A stretch of DNA of 64,000 nt, taken from the NCBI GenBank assembly GCA_965213525.1, contig OZ243889.1:1550001-1614000 (forward strand). Direction: 5' to 3'. Below, in pieces: positions 15,118 to 23,933 of the stretch. The notes under the pieces are model-generated. The model saw nothing but the letters and a program-made list of their open reading frames with translations. It was not told where the DNA came from and searched no databases. How positions within the stretch are numbered: position 1 is the stretch's first letter; each line of letters begins with the position of its first letter. Both the position numbers and the translations under genes were made by a program. This DNA comes from G965213525 sp965213525. GTDB taxonomy: Bacteria > Actinomycetota > Acidimicrobiia > Acidimicrobiales > Poriferisodalaceae.

Positions 15118-16427
15118 GCGCCACCACCGAGACCCCCGCCCCCGAGGCGGCCGGTCCGACCATGCAAGACCTGTTCGCCCTGGACCCCGATGCCCTGCGC
15201 TGCCCCCACGAGGTGTGGCAGCCGGTGCGCGACGCCGGACCGATCCACTGGGTGGACGAGACCGGGCACTTCGTGGTGACCCGCTACGACGAGATCATGC
15301 AGATCGTGCGCGACCCCGAGACGTTCTCGTCCCGAGCGCCGACCGGGCCCCACGCCGGCAACACCCTCGTCGAGCGCATGATGGCGGTGGTGGCGGCCAA
15401 GCCCGAGCTGGCCGAGCTGCTGGAACGGTCGGGGCGGCGCAACCGCTCGGCGGTGCTCTTGAACGCCGACCCGCCCGCCCACCAACGCCAGCGCCTGCTC
15501 GTCAACCAGGCCTTCACCCCCCGGCGGGTCCGCCAGCTCGAAGACGACATCGAGGCCCTCACCACCGAGCTCATCGACGCCTTCGCCGGTCGGGGCCGGG
15601 TCGACATCGTCACCGAGCTCGGCGTGCCCCTGCCGCTGACGATCATCGCCCGGGCGCTCGGCGTGCCCGACGGCGACCTGGCGACCTTCAAGCGGTGGTC
15701 CGACGACCTGGTCATCCCCGTCGGTGACCACGACCCGAGCGAGGAGCGCATCGAGGACTACATCCGGGCCAACGCCGCCTTCAACGACTACTTCGAGGAG
15801 AAGCTGGAGGACCGCCGGGCGAACCCCCGTGACGACCTCATCAGCGACGTCGTGCAGGCCCGCCTCGACGGCGACGAGCTGAGCACCCACGAGATGCTGG
15901 CCATGCTGCAGCAGTTCCTCGTGGCCGGCAACGAGACCACGACCAAGCTCATCACCTACCTCGTGCGACACCTGTGCCTGGACCCCGAGCTGCAGTCACG
16001 GGTGCGGGCCGACCCCGAGCTGGTGCCCGGCCTGGTCGAAGAGGTGCTGCGGCTGGAGGCTCCCGTGCAGGGCCTGTACCGCACCGCCAACGTCGACACC
16101 GAGATCGCCGGGGTGGACGTACCGGCCGGCTCGTCGCTGATGTGCGTGTACGCCTCGGGCAACCGCGACGGGGCCAAGTTCGCCGAGCCCGAGCGGCTCG
16201 ACCCCGAACGCAAGAACACCCGCCAGCACCTGTCCTTCGGCCAGGGCGCCCACTACTGCATCGGCGCCAACCTCGCCCGCTCCGAGGCGCGCATCGCCAC
16301 CCAGGCGTTGCTGGCGCGACTCGACGACCTGGCCCTCGACCCCGCCGGCCAGCCCGGCGTCGCCGAGCCGAGCTACGTCCTGCACGGCCTGAAGCACATG
16401 CCGGTCACCTTCACGGCGCGCTCGTAG
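15114..16427 (+). CDS. cytochrome P450
   Basis: A 437-residue soluble P450. The I-helix motif AGNETTT is at 271-277, ExxR is in EEVLRLE (310-313), and the haem loop LSFGQGAHYCIGANLAR places the haem-thiolate cysteine at C382. All landmarks for an active monooxygenase are present. The ATG overlaps the SDR stop and has GAGGAG upstream. It resembles bacterial CYP families that hydroxylate lipids, terpenes or steroids. A ferredoxin gene is not seen in the window. Confidence 0.95.
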   Translation: MSATTETPAPEAAGPTMQDLFALDPDALRCPHEVWQPVRDAGPIHWVDETGHFVVTRYDEIMQIVRDPETFSSRAPTGPHAGNTLVERMMAVVAAKPELAELLERSGRRNRSAVLLNADPPAHQRQRLLVNQAFTPRRVRQLEDDIEALTTELIDAFAGRGRVDIVTELGVPLPLTIIARALGVPDGDLATFKRWSDDLVIPVGDHDPSEERIEDYIRANAAFNDYFEEKLEDRRANPRDDLISDVVQARLDGDELSTHEMLAMLQQFLVAGNETTTKLITYLVRHLCLDPELQSRVRADPELVPGLVEEVLRLEAPVQGLYRTANVDTEIAGVDVPAGSSLMCVYASGNRDGAKFAEPERLDPERKNTRQHLSFGQGAHYCIGANLARSEARIATQALLARLDDLALDPAGQPGVAEPSYVLHGLKHMPVTFTARS

Positions 16428-16451
16428 GATCGCGATGTGAGTCGGGCACCG

Positions 16452-16474
16452 GCCCAGCAGCGACGAGGCTGGGC
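16452..16474 (+). terminator. hairpin downstream of the P450 operon
   Basis: GCCCAGC and GCTGGGC form a perfect 7-bp stem around a 9-base loop, 24 bp after the P450 stop. There is no U-run, as is usual for GC-rich actinobacteria. It lies in the 122-bp gap between convergent genes. Confidence 0.45.
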
Positions 16475-16549
16475 GCGGACGCCTCGGTCCGCTGGCCGGT
16501 CGGGAGCAGGACCCACCCCGGCCTCGCCGAGAGGTGACCCGCCAGCCGC

Positions 16550-17524
16550 TCACGAGTCCTTCGCCGATCTGACCCAAGCGGCTGCTGTTGCACACGCGTC
16601 CACGCCGACCTGGAGCATCGCCCCGTGTTCGCCAGGGAGATGGACGTCTGATGGCCGCAGCGGTGGGTGAACAGCACGTCGGAACAGCCGGTTGCCCTTC
16701 GAGTCGACGTCGGCGCTGAAACCCTCTGGCCCTCTGGCTCGGTCGTGGACAGCTCGCTGGCGAGATCCATCGTGAGGCCAGACGTCGCGGACGTAGAGAT
16801 CCACGAGCCCGTGCTCGATCTTGTAGATCAGTCCGGCCGGCGTGTTGAAGTACAGCCACGTCGTGTTGACCGTCCTCATGGAGCTCACCTGCGGATCGAT
16901 CATCTCGTCCGCCGCTTCGAGCCGGTCAACGAGCCAGTCCCGTGTCGCGATCGTCGCCGGGTTGTCCGGGGCAGCTGTGCGGGCTGCGGCCTTGAACGTG
17001 ACCAGGCGTCGCGCCCGCCATTCCAACCGCGCAGCAACGTCTGGGTGCTCCGCTTCCGCCGCTCGTTCGAGCTCCCCGACGATCTCCTCGATCGCGACTG
17101 CGCCCAGCCCGGCCAGGTGCTGCTCGTTCGAGGTGAGGTAGCTGCGCGGTGCGATCGCGACCGCGCCGACCACGTCGACTTCCTCCTGATGTACCGCCGC
17201 TCGGAGCGCGTACCGCTCGAACTGGCGCGGTTGCAGGACTGCGTCCAACCTGTCCTCGATCAGAAGGCGGCCGATCGTCCCGTCTGCCCAGCGCAGCTCG
17301 GCGAGAAGATCGTCCTCACCTGCCGCATCGGGATCGATCGTCGAGTCGATGTTGCTGACGGTGACCGTGCACTCCACCGGGCGTTCTGTCGGCGGGTGGC
17401 CGTGTAGTACCCCGCGGCTGAGCAACCACCCTGCGAACGACGGCCGGCACTCCAGTTCCTCGGCCAGCAGAAGGTCGAGATGTCGCTCGTAGACCCGCCG
17501 GGACCATCCGTCGGGATCAGTCAT
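16550..17524 (-). CDS. predicted PD-(D/E)XK nuclease-like protein
   Basis: A 324-residue soluble protein. The stretch DDLLAELRWADGTIG, followed by RLLIEDRLDAVLQPRQFERY (about residues 71-104), matches the pattern acidic residue, strand, (D/E)xK, then QxxRY seen in some PD-(D/E)XK nuclease-superfamily proteins. Here the lysine position is arginine, so activity is uncertain. The C-terminal half is mixed helix/strand with WLYFNTPAGLIYKIEHGLVDLYV. The sequence is visibly less GC-biased than its neighbours, which suggests transfer. It sits beside an AAA ATPase gene in an accessory patch. The family call is by motif only. Confidence 0.55.
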   Translation of the reverse strand: MTDPDGWSRRVYERHLDLLLAEELECRPSFAGWLLSRGVLHGHPPTERPVECTVTVSNIDSTIDPDAAGEDDLLAELRWADGTIGRLLIEDRLDAVLQPRQFERYALRAAVHQEEVDVVGAVAIAPRSYLTSNEQHLAGLGAVAIEEIVGELERAAEAEHPDVAARLEWRARRLVTFKAAARTAAPDNPATIATRDWLVDRLEAADEMIDPQVSSMRTVNTTWLYFNTPAGLIYKIEHGLVDLYVRDVWPHDGSRQRAVHDRARGPEGFSADVDSKGNRLFRRAVHPPLRPSDVHLPGEHGAMLQVGVDACATAAAWVRSAKDS

Positions 17525-17709
17525 GGCTCGCTAGCCCTCGTGGCCGGACGCAGCGGTCGGGGCTCAGGGGAGTACTCGTCACCCGGCGATGAAGGGCGAC
17601 GGGCGTTCATGACGAGTGGACTTTTCCCAGAGGGCGGGCCACAGCCCGCAGCCGATGCGAACGGATCCAGAGCGCTCGCCGCTCGGGCAACTCCAGCACC
17701 GCTGCCCGA

Positions 17710-18879
17710 TCAGTCACGCCGCAGGCCCTTCGTGGGCCGGTCAGCGGCGGGCACGTGGCGTTGCGCATCGAGAGCGACGTGCTCTCTGAGGTGGTCGCGC
17801 AGGTAGGGCGTCGTGAAGTCGACCTTGCCGTGTGCGACCGGCTCGATGAGTTGTGTGGCGATCAGGCGCAGCCGGTACTGGCTGGCGTAGTTGGCGTCGA
17901 CGTTGAGCCGTGCGGCGATGGCGCTCATGGTCGAGGGCCCATCGTCGAGGGCCATCGCCAGGAGGAACGTCCGGTCCACCTCCGAGAGATCGGCGAGCGC
18001 CGGCTCGTGGACCAAGGAGCCGAGTCGGCGCCGAGCGGCTGCGATGCCGGCGTCGACGGCGGCATCGGCGACGGCGCCTTCGCCGGGCGGTTGGCGCCAG
18101 ATGTGGTAGCCGACGAGTTGGATCAAGAAGGGGTAGCCCCCGGTCGCCTCGGCCGCCCGGGCGCTGAGCGCGGGTTCGATCTGCCGTTCGCCCCGCTCGA
18201 ACGGCTCGGTGATGGCGGTGGCGACCTCGTCCATCGGTACTGGGCCCAGGAGACGGCGGTCAGCGCGACGGAGGAAGGTGAGCACGTCGTCGTTGAGGAC
18301 GGCGCTGACCGCCGAGGGGAGACCGGCCCCGGCGAAGGCGATCTCGCGTTCTTCTCGCACCAGGTGCTGCAGCACCGTGGCGACCTCTCGGAGCTCGGCA
18401 AGCACCTGGCGGTGGATCTCATCGACGGTGAGGAGCAGTCCGGTCCCGTTGGTGGCGAGCAGTTCACAGATGGCGGTGAGCCGGGTGCGCAACGCAGGTG
18501 CGGCCTTGTGCGCCTGTCGGGTTCGCCACGTCGCGCCCCCGAGGACCAGCGGGGCGCTGAGCCCGGTCATCGTGGTCATCCCGGCGGCCGGCTCGGTCTC
18601 GGCGAGCAACGCCGGGAGGTGTTCGTCGACGAGGCGGTCGACCAGCCCGGTGGTGGCGGTCTCGGCGACGATCCGCCATCCCCGTTGGCGGGCGAGGTCC
18701 TCGACCTCGTTGAGCATCACGGTCTTGCCGGTTCCTCGGGCCCCGGTGTAGATCGTCATGCGTTCGGGAGCGCCGGGGCCGTCGCTGAGACCAGCGTCGA
18801 AGTCGTGGAGCAGGTCCGTGCGACCGACCAGCAACGGGGGGGAGACGCCGAAGGTCGGCGTGAACGGGTTGCGAGCCAC
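17710..18879 (-). CDS. AAA ATPase of the Orc/Cdc6-like (AAA_16) type
   Basis: A 389-residue STAND/AAA-type ATPase. It opens with NPFTPTFGVSPPLLVGR, then Walker A GARGTGKT (about residues 47-54), Walker B LLLTVDEIH, a sensor stretch AFAGAGLP, and a C-terminal winged-helix region (STMSAIAARLNVDANYASQY). Such proteins are often chromosomal orphans or partners in toxin-antitoxin and defence modules. The start is GTG 18879. It follows an antitoxin-like fragment by 23 bp and precedes the PD-(D/E)XK-like gene by 185 bp on the same strand. Confidence 0.85.
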   Translation of the reverse strand: MARNPFTPTFGVSPPLLVGRTDLLHDFDAGLSDGPGAPERMTIYTGARGTGKTVMLNEVEDLARQRGWRIVAETATTGLVDRLVDEHLPALLAETEPAAGMTTMTGLSAPLVLGGATWRTRQAHKAAPALRTRLTAICELLATNGTGLLLTVDEIHRQVLAELREVATVLQHLVREEREIAFAGAGLPSAVSAVLNDDVLTFLRRADRRLLGPVPMDEVATAITEPFERGERQIEPALSARAAEATGGYPFLIQLVGYHIWRQPPGEGAVADAAVDAGIAAARRRLGSLVHEPALADLSEVDRTFLLAMALDDGPSTMSAIAARLNVDANYASQYRLRLIATQLIEPVAHGKVDFTTPYLRDHLREHVALDAQRHVPAADRPTKGLRRD

Positions 18880-18902
18880 GGCCGGACCCTCTCCCGCTAG
18901 CT

Positions 18903-19199
18903 TTAGAAGTCGTTAGATCTTTTAGAGATGGGGCAGGGTGGGGTGTGGCCATCTTGTTGTGGGCGAGCGTCCTGATGCTCGGTCAGCAGGCTGGCACGCA
19001 CGACCAGCAGGTCGTCGAGGGTGAGCACGTGGGCCCGTTCCTCGGCTTCCAACCGCTGGGCCAGCTCGTGGCCGTCCCGGTCGGCCGAAGCGGCGAGGTC
19101 GCCCCACCCGTCGGGGTCGGCCGGCGGCACCGTTCGGTAGCCGTTGATGTAGCGGCGCCGCCGTTCCTGGTCGTCGTGATCGGCCAGGTACTCCCGCAC
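18903..19199 (-). CDS. antitoxin-like C-terminal fragment, possibly non-functional
   Basis: A 98-residue open frame. The first part (EYLADHDDQERRRRYINGY, then VPPADPDGWGDLAASADRDG) looks like the C-terminal half of ribbon-helix-helix antitoxins, which typically read ERRRRYxxGY followed by WGDL. No DNA-binding N-terminus is present, because upstream sequence is occupied by the sulfurtransferase remnant on the other strand. The last 40 residues are unlike the family. It is either a truncated antitoxin or a small regulator of the AAA gene 23 bp downstream. Confidence 0.45.
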   Translation of the reverse strand: MREYLADHDDQERRRRYINGYRTVPPADPDGWGDLAASADRDGHELAQRLEAEERAHVLTLDDLLVVRASLLTEHQDARPQQDGHTPPCPISKRSNDF

Positions 19200-19201
19200 G
19201 G

Positions 19202-19755
19202 GTGATGGAGCCCGCCCGCGACGGCGGGTTCGTCGTCACCAGCGCCCGGGACGCCCACGAGGCCGGGCACATCCGCAGCGCCGGCTTCGCTGACCTCACC
19301 GATGAGCTGTGTGACCCCGACAGCCCGCACCGCTTCGCCGTGCTGAGCCCCGAGCGGTTCTGCGCCGCCATGGGCGCCCTCGGCGTCGGCGACGACAGCT
19401 GGATCGTCTGCTGTGACCGCAGCATCGCCGCCTGGGCCGCCCGGGTGTGGTGGATGCTGCGCTGGGTAGGCTTCGACCGGGTCGCCGTGCTCGAGGGCGG
19501 GCTGCGACGGTGGCGAGCCGAGGGCCGTCCGCTCGGCCCTCGATCTGCTCGACGACACCGGCGCTTCCGGCCCGTCGACGACCTCGGCGCTCGCTTCGAC
19601 GGCGACCGGTCCGCCCGCACCATCGCCTCCTACGGGGGCGGCATCGCCGCCTCGTCAGACGCCTTCGAATGACCGTGCTCGGCTTCGACGACCTCGCGGT
19701 GTACACCGTCTCGCTGCAGGAGTGGGCGGCCGATCCGTCGAACCCCCGTGCGAGA
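19202..19755 (+). pseudogene. decayed thiosulfate/mercaptopyruvate sulfurtransferase (rhodanese)
   Basis: The open frame from 19202 carries the first rhodanese repeat (DAHEAGHIRSAGF, WIVCCDRSIAAWAARVWW, VLEGGLRRWRAEGRPL). The second repeat is collapsed: most of it between RRHRRF and VDDLGARFDGDRSARTI is missing. Where the family has a YCGGGIAAS active loop, this reads SYGGGIAAS with no cysteine. The frame then stops, while homology continues in another frame as TVLGFDDLAVYTVSLQEWAA. Internal deletion, loss of the catalytic cysteine and a frameshift near 19670 make it a pseudogene. Confidence 0.75.
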
Positions 19756-19859
19756 CATCCACCGACGGAACCGACGGGCGGCGCACCCGAGCCGCGGGGG
19801 GCGGCTGGCTCCGGCGCCGACTCGCAACGTATCCGAGTGCCTCACCACGCCGGGGTGAC

Positions 19860-21293
19860 TCACGCCGCCGTCGGCGCCTGCGTTCGAGGCCCAGCGCTGG
19901 TGTCGCCACCGAAGCCGGCTCGCCGTGCCGCCTCTCGCACGTGGGCGACGTCGTGGGGCTGGGCCAGCCCGTCGAGATCGGCGAGGATGGCCGACACCTG
20001 ATCGGCGAGCGGACCGACGTCGGCGCCGGGCCGTCGCCGCTGGGTCTCGTCCCGGGCGGTACCGAGCGCCACGACCAACGCCGCCAGGACGAGCGGGTCG
20101 GTGCGGGCCGCCCGCCGCACCGACGAGATGGCGAGATCGACGAAGTCGGCGTGCTCGAGCTCGGTCGTGCGGATCACGACGCGACCGTCGTCCTCGACCC
20201 GGCGGGGGGTCAGGTCACGGATCAAGAGCTCGGTGATGATCGCCGTCAGCCTTGGGAAGACCTCCTGTGCGGTCTGGGGATCGTTCACCCCCGGGGAGAG
20301 GGCCCGCAGCGCGATGTCGATGAGCTGGATGATGCCGAAGGCGACGTCTTGTTGCATGGTCCGATGCGGACCGACGACCACCGCCCTGTGGAGCTGGCGG
20401 CGGACGTCGTCGGGACGGTCGGGCGTAGGGGTGACGAGCAGCACCGGTTGGCCCTCCTGCACGTACTCGCCGGTGTGCACGACCAAGCGCAACGTCGAGC
20501 CCTGCGGCACGGCCGAGACCATCAGCCGGATGCTCATCTGTTGGACCCATCCACGACTCGGCGAACCGACGACCAGGGCGTCCGGGGGCGCGGGCAGGGC
20601 AGCGGGTAGATCAGCGTCGGTGCGATCGTCGTCGGCCGACACAGGGTCGGCCGGAGCTTCCTCGACGTCGCCGTAGCGCTGGCGGATCACGTCGAGCGTC
20701 TCGTCGGTGACGCGGTTCGCGATGGTGGCGACCCGCAGGCCCCGAGCGGTGTGGTTGATGGATGCGAGCACGGCGAACAGCGCGACGACTCCAAGGACCC
20801 ACGCCGTGGCGACCGTGAGGCGGGGGACGAAGGGGGCGGTGTCGGCGGTCGGGCCCTCTACCCCCCGGAGGGCGACGGCGCAGAACGAGAACGTGCTCAT
20901 GACGACGCCGATGACGACCTGGGTGAAGCGGTCCCCGAGGAAGTTGTGCAACGAGCGTGGCCCGTACTGGCTCGACGCCAGCTGCACGGTGAGCAGCGTC
21001 AGCGAGAACACGATCGAGGCGGCGGTGATGGTGCCGCCGGCGAGCACGCCGAGCATCGTGCGGGCGTTGTCGACGGAGGTGTCGAGGAAGGCGGGCAACG
21101 TGCTCGACTCGAAGCGTCGATCGACCTCGAGCGTGCCATAGGCCCCGAGGATGGACATGGCAACGAGGACCGCGGGCAAGAAGAACAACGAGTGCACGAG
21201 GCCGTCGAGAACCGCCCGCAGACGTAGGAACCGGACGCCACCGTCGAGACGTGCGCGTGAGCGACGTGCGGGCACCGGCCCGGGAGTGCCCAC
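19860..21293 (-). CDS. DUF2254 family integral membrane protein
   Basis: A 477-residue protein with four predicted membrane segments in the first 190 residues: LVHSLFFLPAVLVAMSILGA, a second from MLGVLAGGTITAASIVFSL, then VVIGVVMSTFSFCAVAL and ATAWVLGVVALFAVLASI. A soluble C-terminal half contains LRLVVHTGEYVQEGQPV and ALSPGVNDPQTAQEVF, both characteristic of DUF2254. The function of the family is unknown. The GTG start lies 12 bp after the ROK kinase stop, so the two are probably cotranscribed. Confidence 0.9.
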   Translation of the reverse strand: MGTPGPVPARRSRARLDGGVRFLRLRAVLDGLVHSLFFLPAVLVAMSILGAYGTLEVDRRFESSTLPAFLDTSVDNARTMLGVLAGGTITAASIVFSLTLLTVQLASSQYGPRSLHNFLGDRFTQVVIGVVMSTFSFCAVALRGVEGPTADTAPFVPRLTVATAWVLGVVALFAVLASINHTARGLRVATIANRVTDETLDVIRQRYGDVEEAPADPVSADDDRTDADLPAALPAPPDALVVGSPSRGWVQQMSIRLMVSAVPQGSTLRLVVHTGEYVQEGQPVLLVTPTPDRPDDVRRQLHRAVVVGPHRTMQQDVAFGIIQLIDIALRALSPGVNDPQTAQEVFPRLTAIITELLIRDLTPRRVEDDGRVVIRTTELEHADFVDLAISSVRRAARTDPLVLAALVVALGTARDETQRRRPGADVGPLADQVSAILADLDGLAQPHDVAHVREAARRAGFGGDTSAGPRTQAPTAA

Positions 21294-21305
21294 GCCGGGG
21301 CTCGC

Positions 21306-22280
21306 TCAACCTTCGTGGCGCGGGCGGCGATCACTCGCCCGCCTCGTCGTCGCGGCTGCGCCGGCGGCGGCGAGGCCGAGCGACGTGGCGCCGACCAGTC
21401 CGGCGAGGCCGTCGAGACCAGAGCTGCGGACGAACCCGGGCTCGGTGTGCTCGGCGATGCCCGGGTAGCGGCCCAGTCGATCGGCCAGCTCGAGCCGGGT
21501 CGCCTCCAGCAGGCCCGGCATCGACATCACCCCTCCGCCGAGCACGATCCGGTGGGGGGCGATCGTCAACACGACCTGCTCGAGACCGGCGGCGAGGTAC
21601 CAGGCCTCCGTGCGGACCGCCTCGTCGAGCTCGGCGCCGGTCAGCGCCTCGGCAGGTCGAGCCCACCTCGCCCGCATGGCGGTCCCCGAGGCGAGACCCT
21701 CCCAGCAGTCGCCGTGGGTGGGACACGTGCCCTCGACGTCGTCGCCGGCCCGGCGAGCCACCGCTACGTGACCCATCTCGGGATGGCCGAGCGCGCCGAC
21801 GATCTCACCGCCGACGACGTGACCACCCCCGATGCCGGTGCCGATCGTGAGGTACACCAGTGAGTCGACGTCGCGGCCGTGGCCGTGGGCCGACTCGCCC
21901 AGCGCGGCGGCGTTGACGTCGGTGTCGAGGTGGACCGGCGCGCCGATCGCCTCGGCGACGGGGCCGACGACGTCGACGCCCGGCCACCCGGGCTTGGGGG
22001 TGGCGGTGAGGCGACCGTGGCCGGGGTGGCCGACCCGGATCTCGACCGGGCCGAACGACCCCAGACCGACGCCGCGCACCGGACCCCACCTCGACCGGCC
22101 CCGTCCGAGGTGCTCGACGACCCGGCCGAGCGTCTCGTCGGGCCCGGTGGTGGGGAAGGTTGCGTCGTGAAGCGGCCGCAGGGGATGGCGGGCGAGCCGG
22201 CACGACACCTTGGTGCCGCCCATCTCCACGCCGGCCACGAGCGGCCCCGACCCCCCTTCGACGTCGGTGGGGTCGGTCAT
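21306..22280 (-). CDS. ROK-family sugar kinase (fructokinase-like)
   Basis: A 324-residue ROK kinase. Phosphate-binding loop GVEMGGTK, LGSFGPVEI, the catalytic aspartate region DTDVNAAALGE, and TIGTGIGGG are all present. The zinc site is GHPEMGHVAV followed by CPTHGDCWEGLASG, a pattern of the ScrK/YdhR-type fructokinases. It would phosphorylate a hexose with ATP. The ATG at 22278-22280 fits the family start; longer frames run into ahcY. Specificity for fructose is likely but not proven by sequence. Confidence 0.88.
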   Translation of the reverse strand: MTDPTDVEGGSGPLVAGVEMGGTKVSCRLARHPLRPLHDATFPTTGPDETLGRVVEHLGRGRSRWGPVRGVGLGSFGPVEIRVGHPGHGRLTATPKPGWPGVDVVGPVAEAIGAPVHLDTDVNAAALGESAHGHGRDVDSLVYLTIGTGIGGGHVVGGEIVGALGHPEMGHVAVARRAGDDVEGTCPTHGDCWEGLASGTAMRARWARPAEALTGAELDEAVRTEAWYLAAGLEQVVLTIAPHRIVLGGGVMSMPGLLEATRLELADRLGRYPGIAEHTEPGFVRSSGLDGLAGLVGATSLGLAAAGAAATTRRASDRRPRHEG

Positions 22281-22354
22281 GGCCCGCCCGGCGCGCCACG
22301 GCGGGCGCCCGGACAGCGGTGACAGGCGTGCCCGATCATCCGACGACCACCGCC

Positions 22355-23821
22355 TCAGTAGCGGTAGTGGTCGGACTTGTAGGGGCCGTCGGGGGTGACG
22401 CCGATGTAGGCGGCCTGGTCCTTGCTGAGCTCGGTGAGCTGGGCTCCAAGCTGGTCGAGGTGCAGGCGGGCGACCTCCTCGTCGAGGTGCTTGGGCAGCA
22501 CCCGCACCCGGTCGGTCGCGTACTCGCCCTCGTTGCGCCACAGCTCCAGCTGGGCCAGCACCTGGTTGGTGAAGCTCATCGACATCACGAAGCTGGGATG
22601 CCCGGTGGCACACCCGAGGTTCATGAGCCGCCCCTCGGCCAGCAGGATGATCGCCTTGCCGTGGGGGAACACCCACTCGTCGACCTGGGGCTTGATGTTG
22701 CGGCGCTCGACGCCGTCGCCGCGCTCGAGGCCGGCCACGTCGATCTCGTTGTCGAAGTGCCCGATGTTGGCCACGATCGCCTGGTGCTTCATGGCCCGCA
22801 TCGAGTCCAGCGAGATGATGTCCTTGTTGCCCGTGGCGGTGACGAAGATGTCGACGTCACCGACGACGTCGTCGAGGCGCACCACGGCGAAGCCCTCCAT
22901 CGCCGCCTGCAGCGCGCAGATCGGGTCGACCTCGGCGATCAGCACCCGGGCGCCCTGGCCTCGCAGCGCCTGGGCGCAGCCCTTGCCGACGTCGCCGTAG
23001 CCGCACACCAGCGCGGTCTTGCCGCCGATCATCACGTCGACGGCACGGTTGAGGCCGTCGATGAGGCTGTGGCGGCACCCGTAGAGGTTGTCGAACTTGG
23101 ACTTGGTCACCGAGTCGTTGACGTTGATCGCCGGGAACGCCAGCTCGCCGTCGCGGGCCATCTGGTCGAGTCGGTGCACGCCGGTGGTCGTCTCCTCGGA
23201 CACCCCCCGGATGCCTTGGGCCATGCGGCTCCACAGCCCGTCGTCCTCGCCGAAGGTGCGGGCCAACAGGGCGTGGATCTCGCCCTCGTCCGCGCTGGCA
23301 CCCTCGACGGCGTCGGGGACCGCGCCCTCGCGCTCGTAGCGGGCGCCGAGGTGCACCAGCAGCGTGGCGTCCCCGCCGTCGTCGACGATGAGGTCGGGCC
23401 CAGAGGCGTCGGGCCAGCGCAGCGCCTGCTCGGTGCACCACCAGTACTCAGCGAGGGTCTCGCCCTTCCACGCGAACACCGGTACCCCTCGCGGCTCGTC
23501 CGGGGTGCCGTCACGGCCGATCACGACCGCAGCCGCCGCCGGGTCTTGGGTGGAGAAGATGTTGCAGCTCGCCCAGCGCACCTCGGCGCCGAGCGCGACG
23601 AGCGTCTCGATCAGCACCGCGGTCTGGGTGGTCATGTGCAACGATCCGGTCACCCGGGCGCCCGCCAGCGGCCGGGTGTCGGCGTGACGCTCGCGCAAGG
23701 CCATCAGGCCGGGCATCTCGTGCTCGGCGAGACGGACCTCCCTGCGGCCCAGCTCCGCCGTCGCCAGATCGGCCACCCGGTACTGATCACCCGGCAGCAC
23801 GGGGCGGTCGCGATCGTTCAC
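22355..23821 (-). CDS. ahcY: adenosylhomocysteinase
   Basis: A 488-residue S-adenosylhomocysteine hydrolase, which converts SAH to adenosine and homocysteine using bound NAD+. Family landmarks are GSLHMTTQTAVLIETL, SCNIFSTQD, the substrate-domain NVNDSVTKSKFDNLYGCR, the NAD motif CGYGDVGKG, and the C-terminal PDGPYKSDHYRY that reaches into the partner subunit. Length matches actinobacterial enzymes. The GTG at 23819-23821 has AGGAG six bases upstream. It removes the product inhibitor of SAM-dependent methyltransferases, two of which are encoded in this window. I see no SAH riboswitch I can support in the 112-bp gap upstream. Confidence 0.98.
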   Translation of the reverse strand: MNDRDRPVLPGDQYRVADLATAELGRREVRLAEHEMPGLMALRERHADTRPLAGARVTGSLHMTTQTAVLIETLVALGAEVRWASCNIFSTQDPAAAAVVIGRDGTPDEPRGVPVFAWKGETLAEYWWCTEQALRWPDASGPDLIVDDGGDATLLVHLGARYEREGAVPDAVEGASADEGEIHALLARTFGEDDGLWSRMAQGIRGVSEETTTGVHRLDQMARDGELAFPAINVNDSVTKSKFDNLYGCRHSLIDGLNRAVDVMIGGKTALVCGYGDVGKGCAQALRGQGARVLIAEVDPICALQAAMEGFAVVRLDDVVGDVDIFVTATGNKDIISLDSMRAMKHQAIVANIGHFDNEIDVAGLERGDGVERRNIKPQVDEWVFPHGKAIILLAEGRLMNLGCATGHPSFVMSMSFTNQVLAQLELWRNEGEYATDRVRVLPKHLDEEVARLHLDQLGAQLTELSKDQAAYIGVTPDGPYKSDHYRY

Positions 23822-23933
23822 GTGGGGCTCCTGGGGTCGATGTCGAAGGGGCCGACCACCCGCGCCGTCGAGGCAACCCGAAGCGAGAGGGTGCGAGACC
23901 CGATCGCTGGTGAGGCTACCGACGCCCGGTCGC

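Noticed and set aside
16430..19760. A prophage or integrative element in the accessory patch.
   Set aside because: No integrase, phage structural gene, attachment-site repeat or tRNA boundary is visible.
23822..23933. Possible SAH riboswitch upstream of ahcY.
   Set aside because: I could not fit the conserved core or paired regions to the 112-bp gap; only a normal ribosome-binding site is evident.
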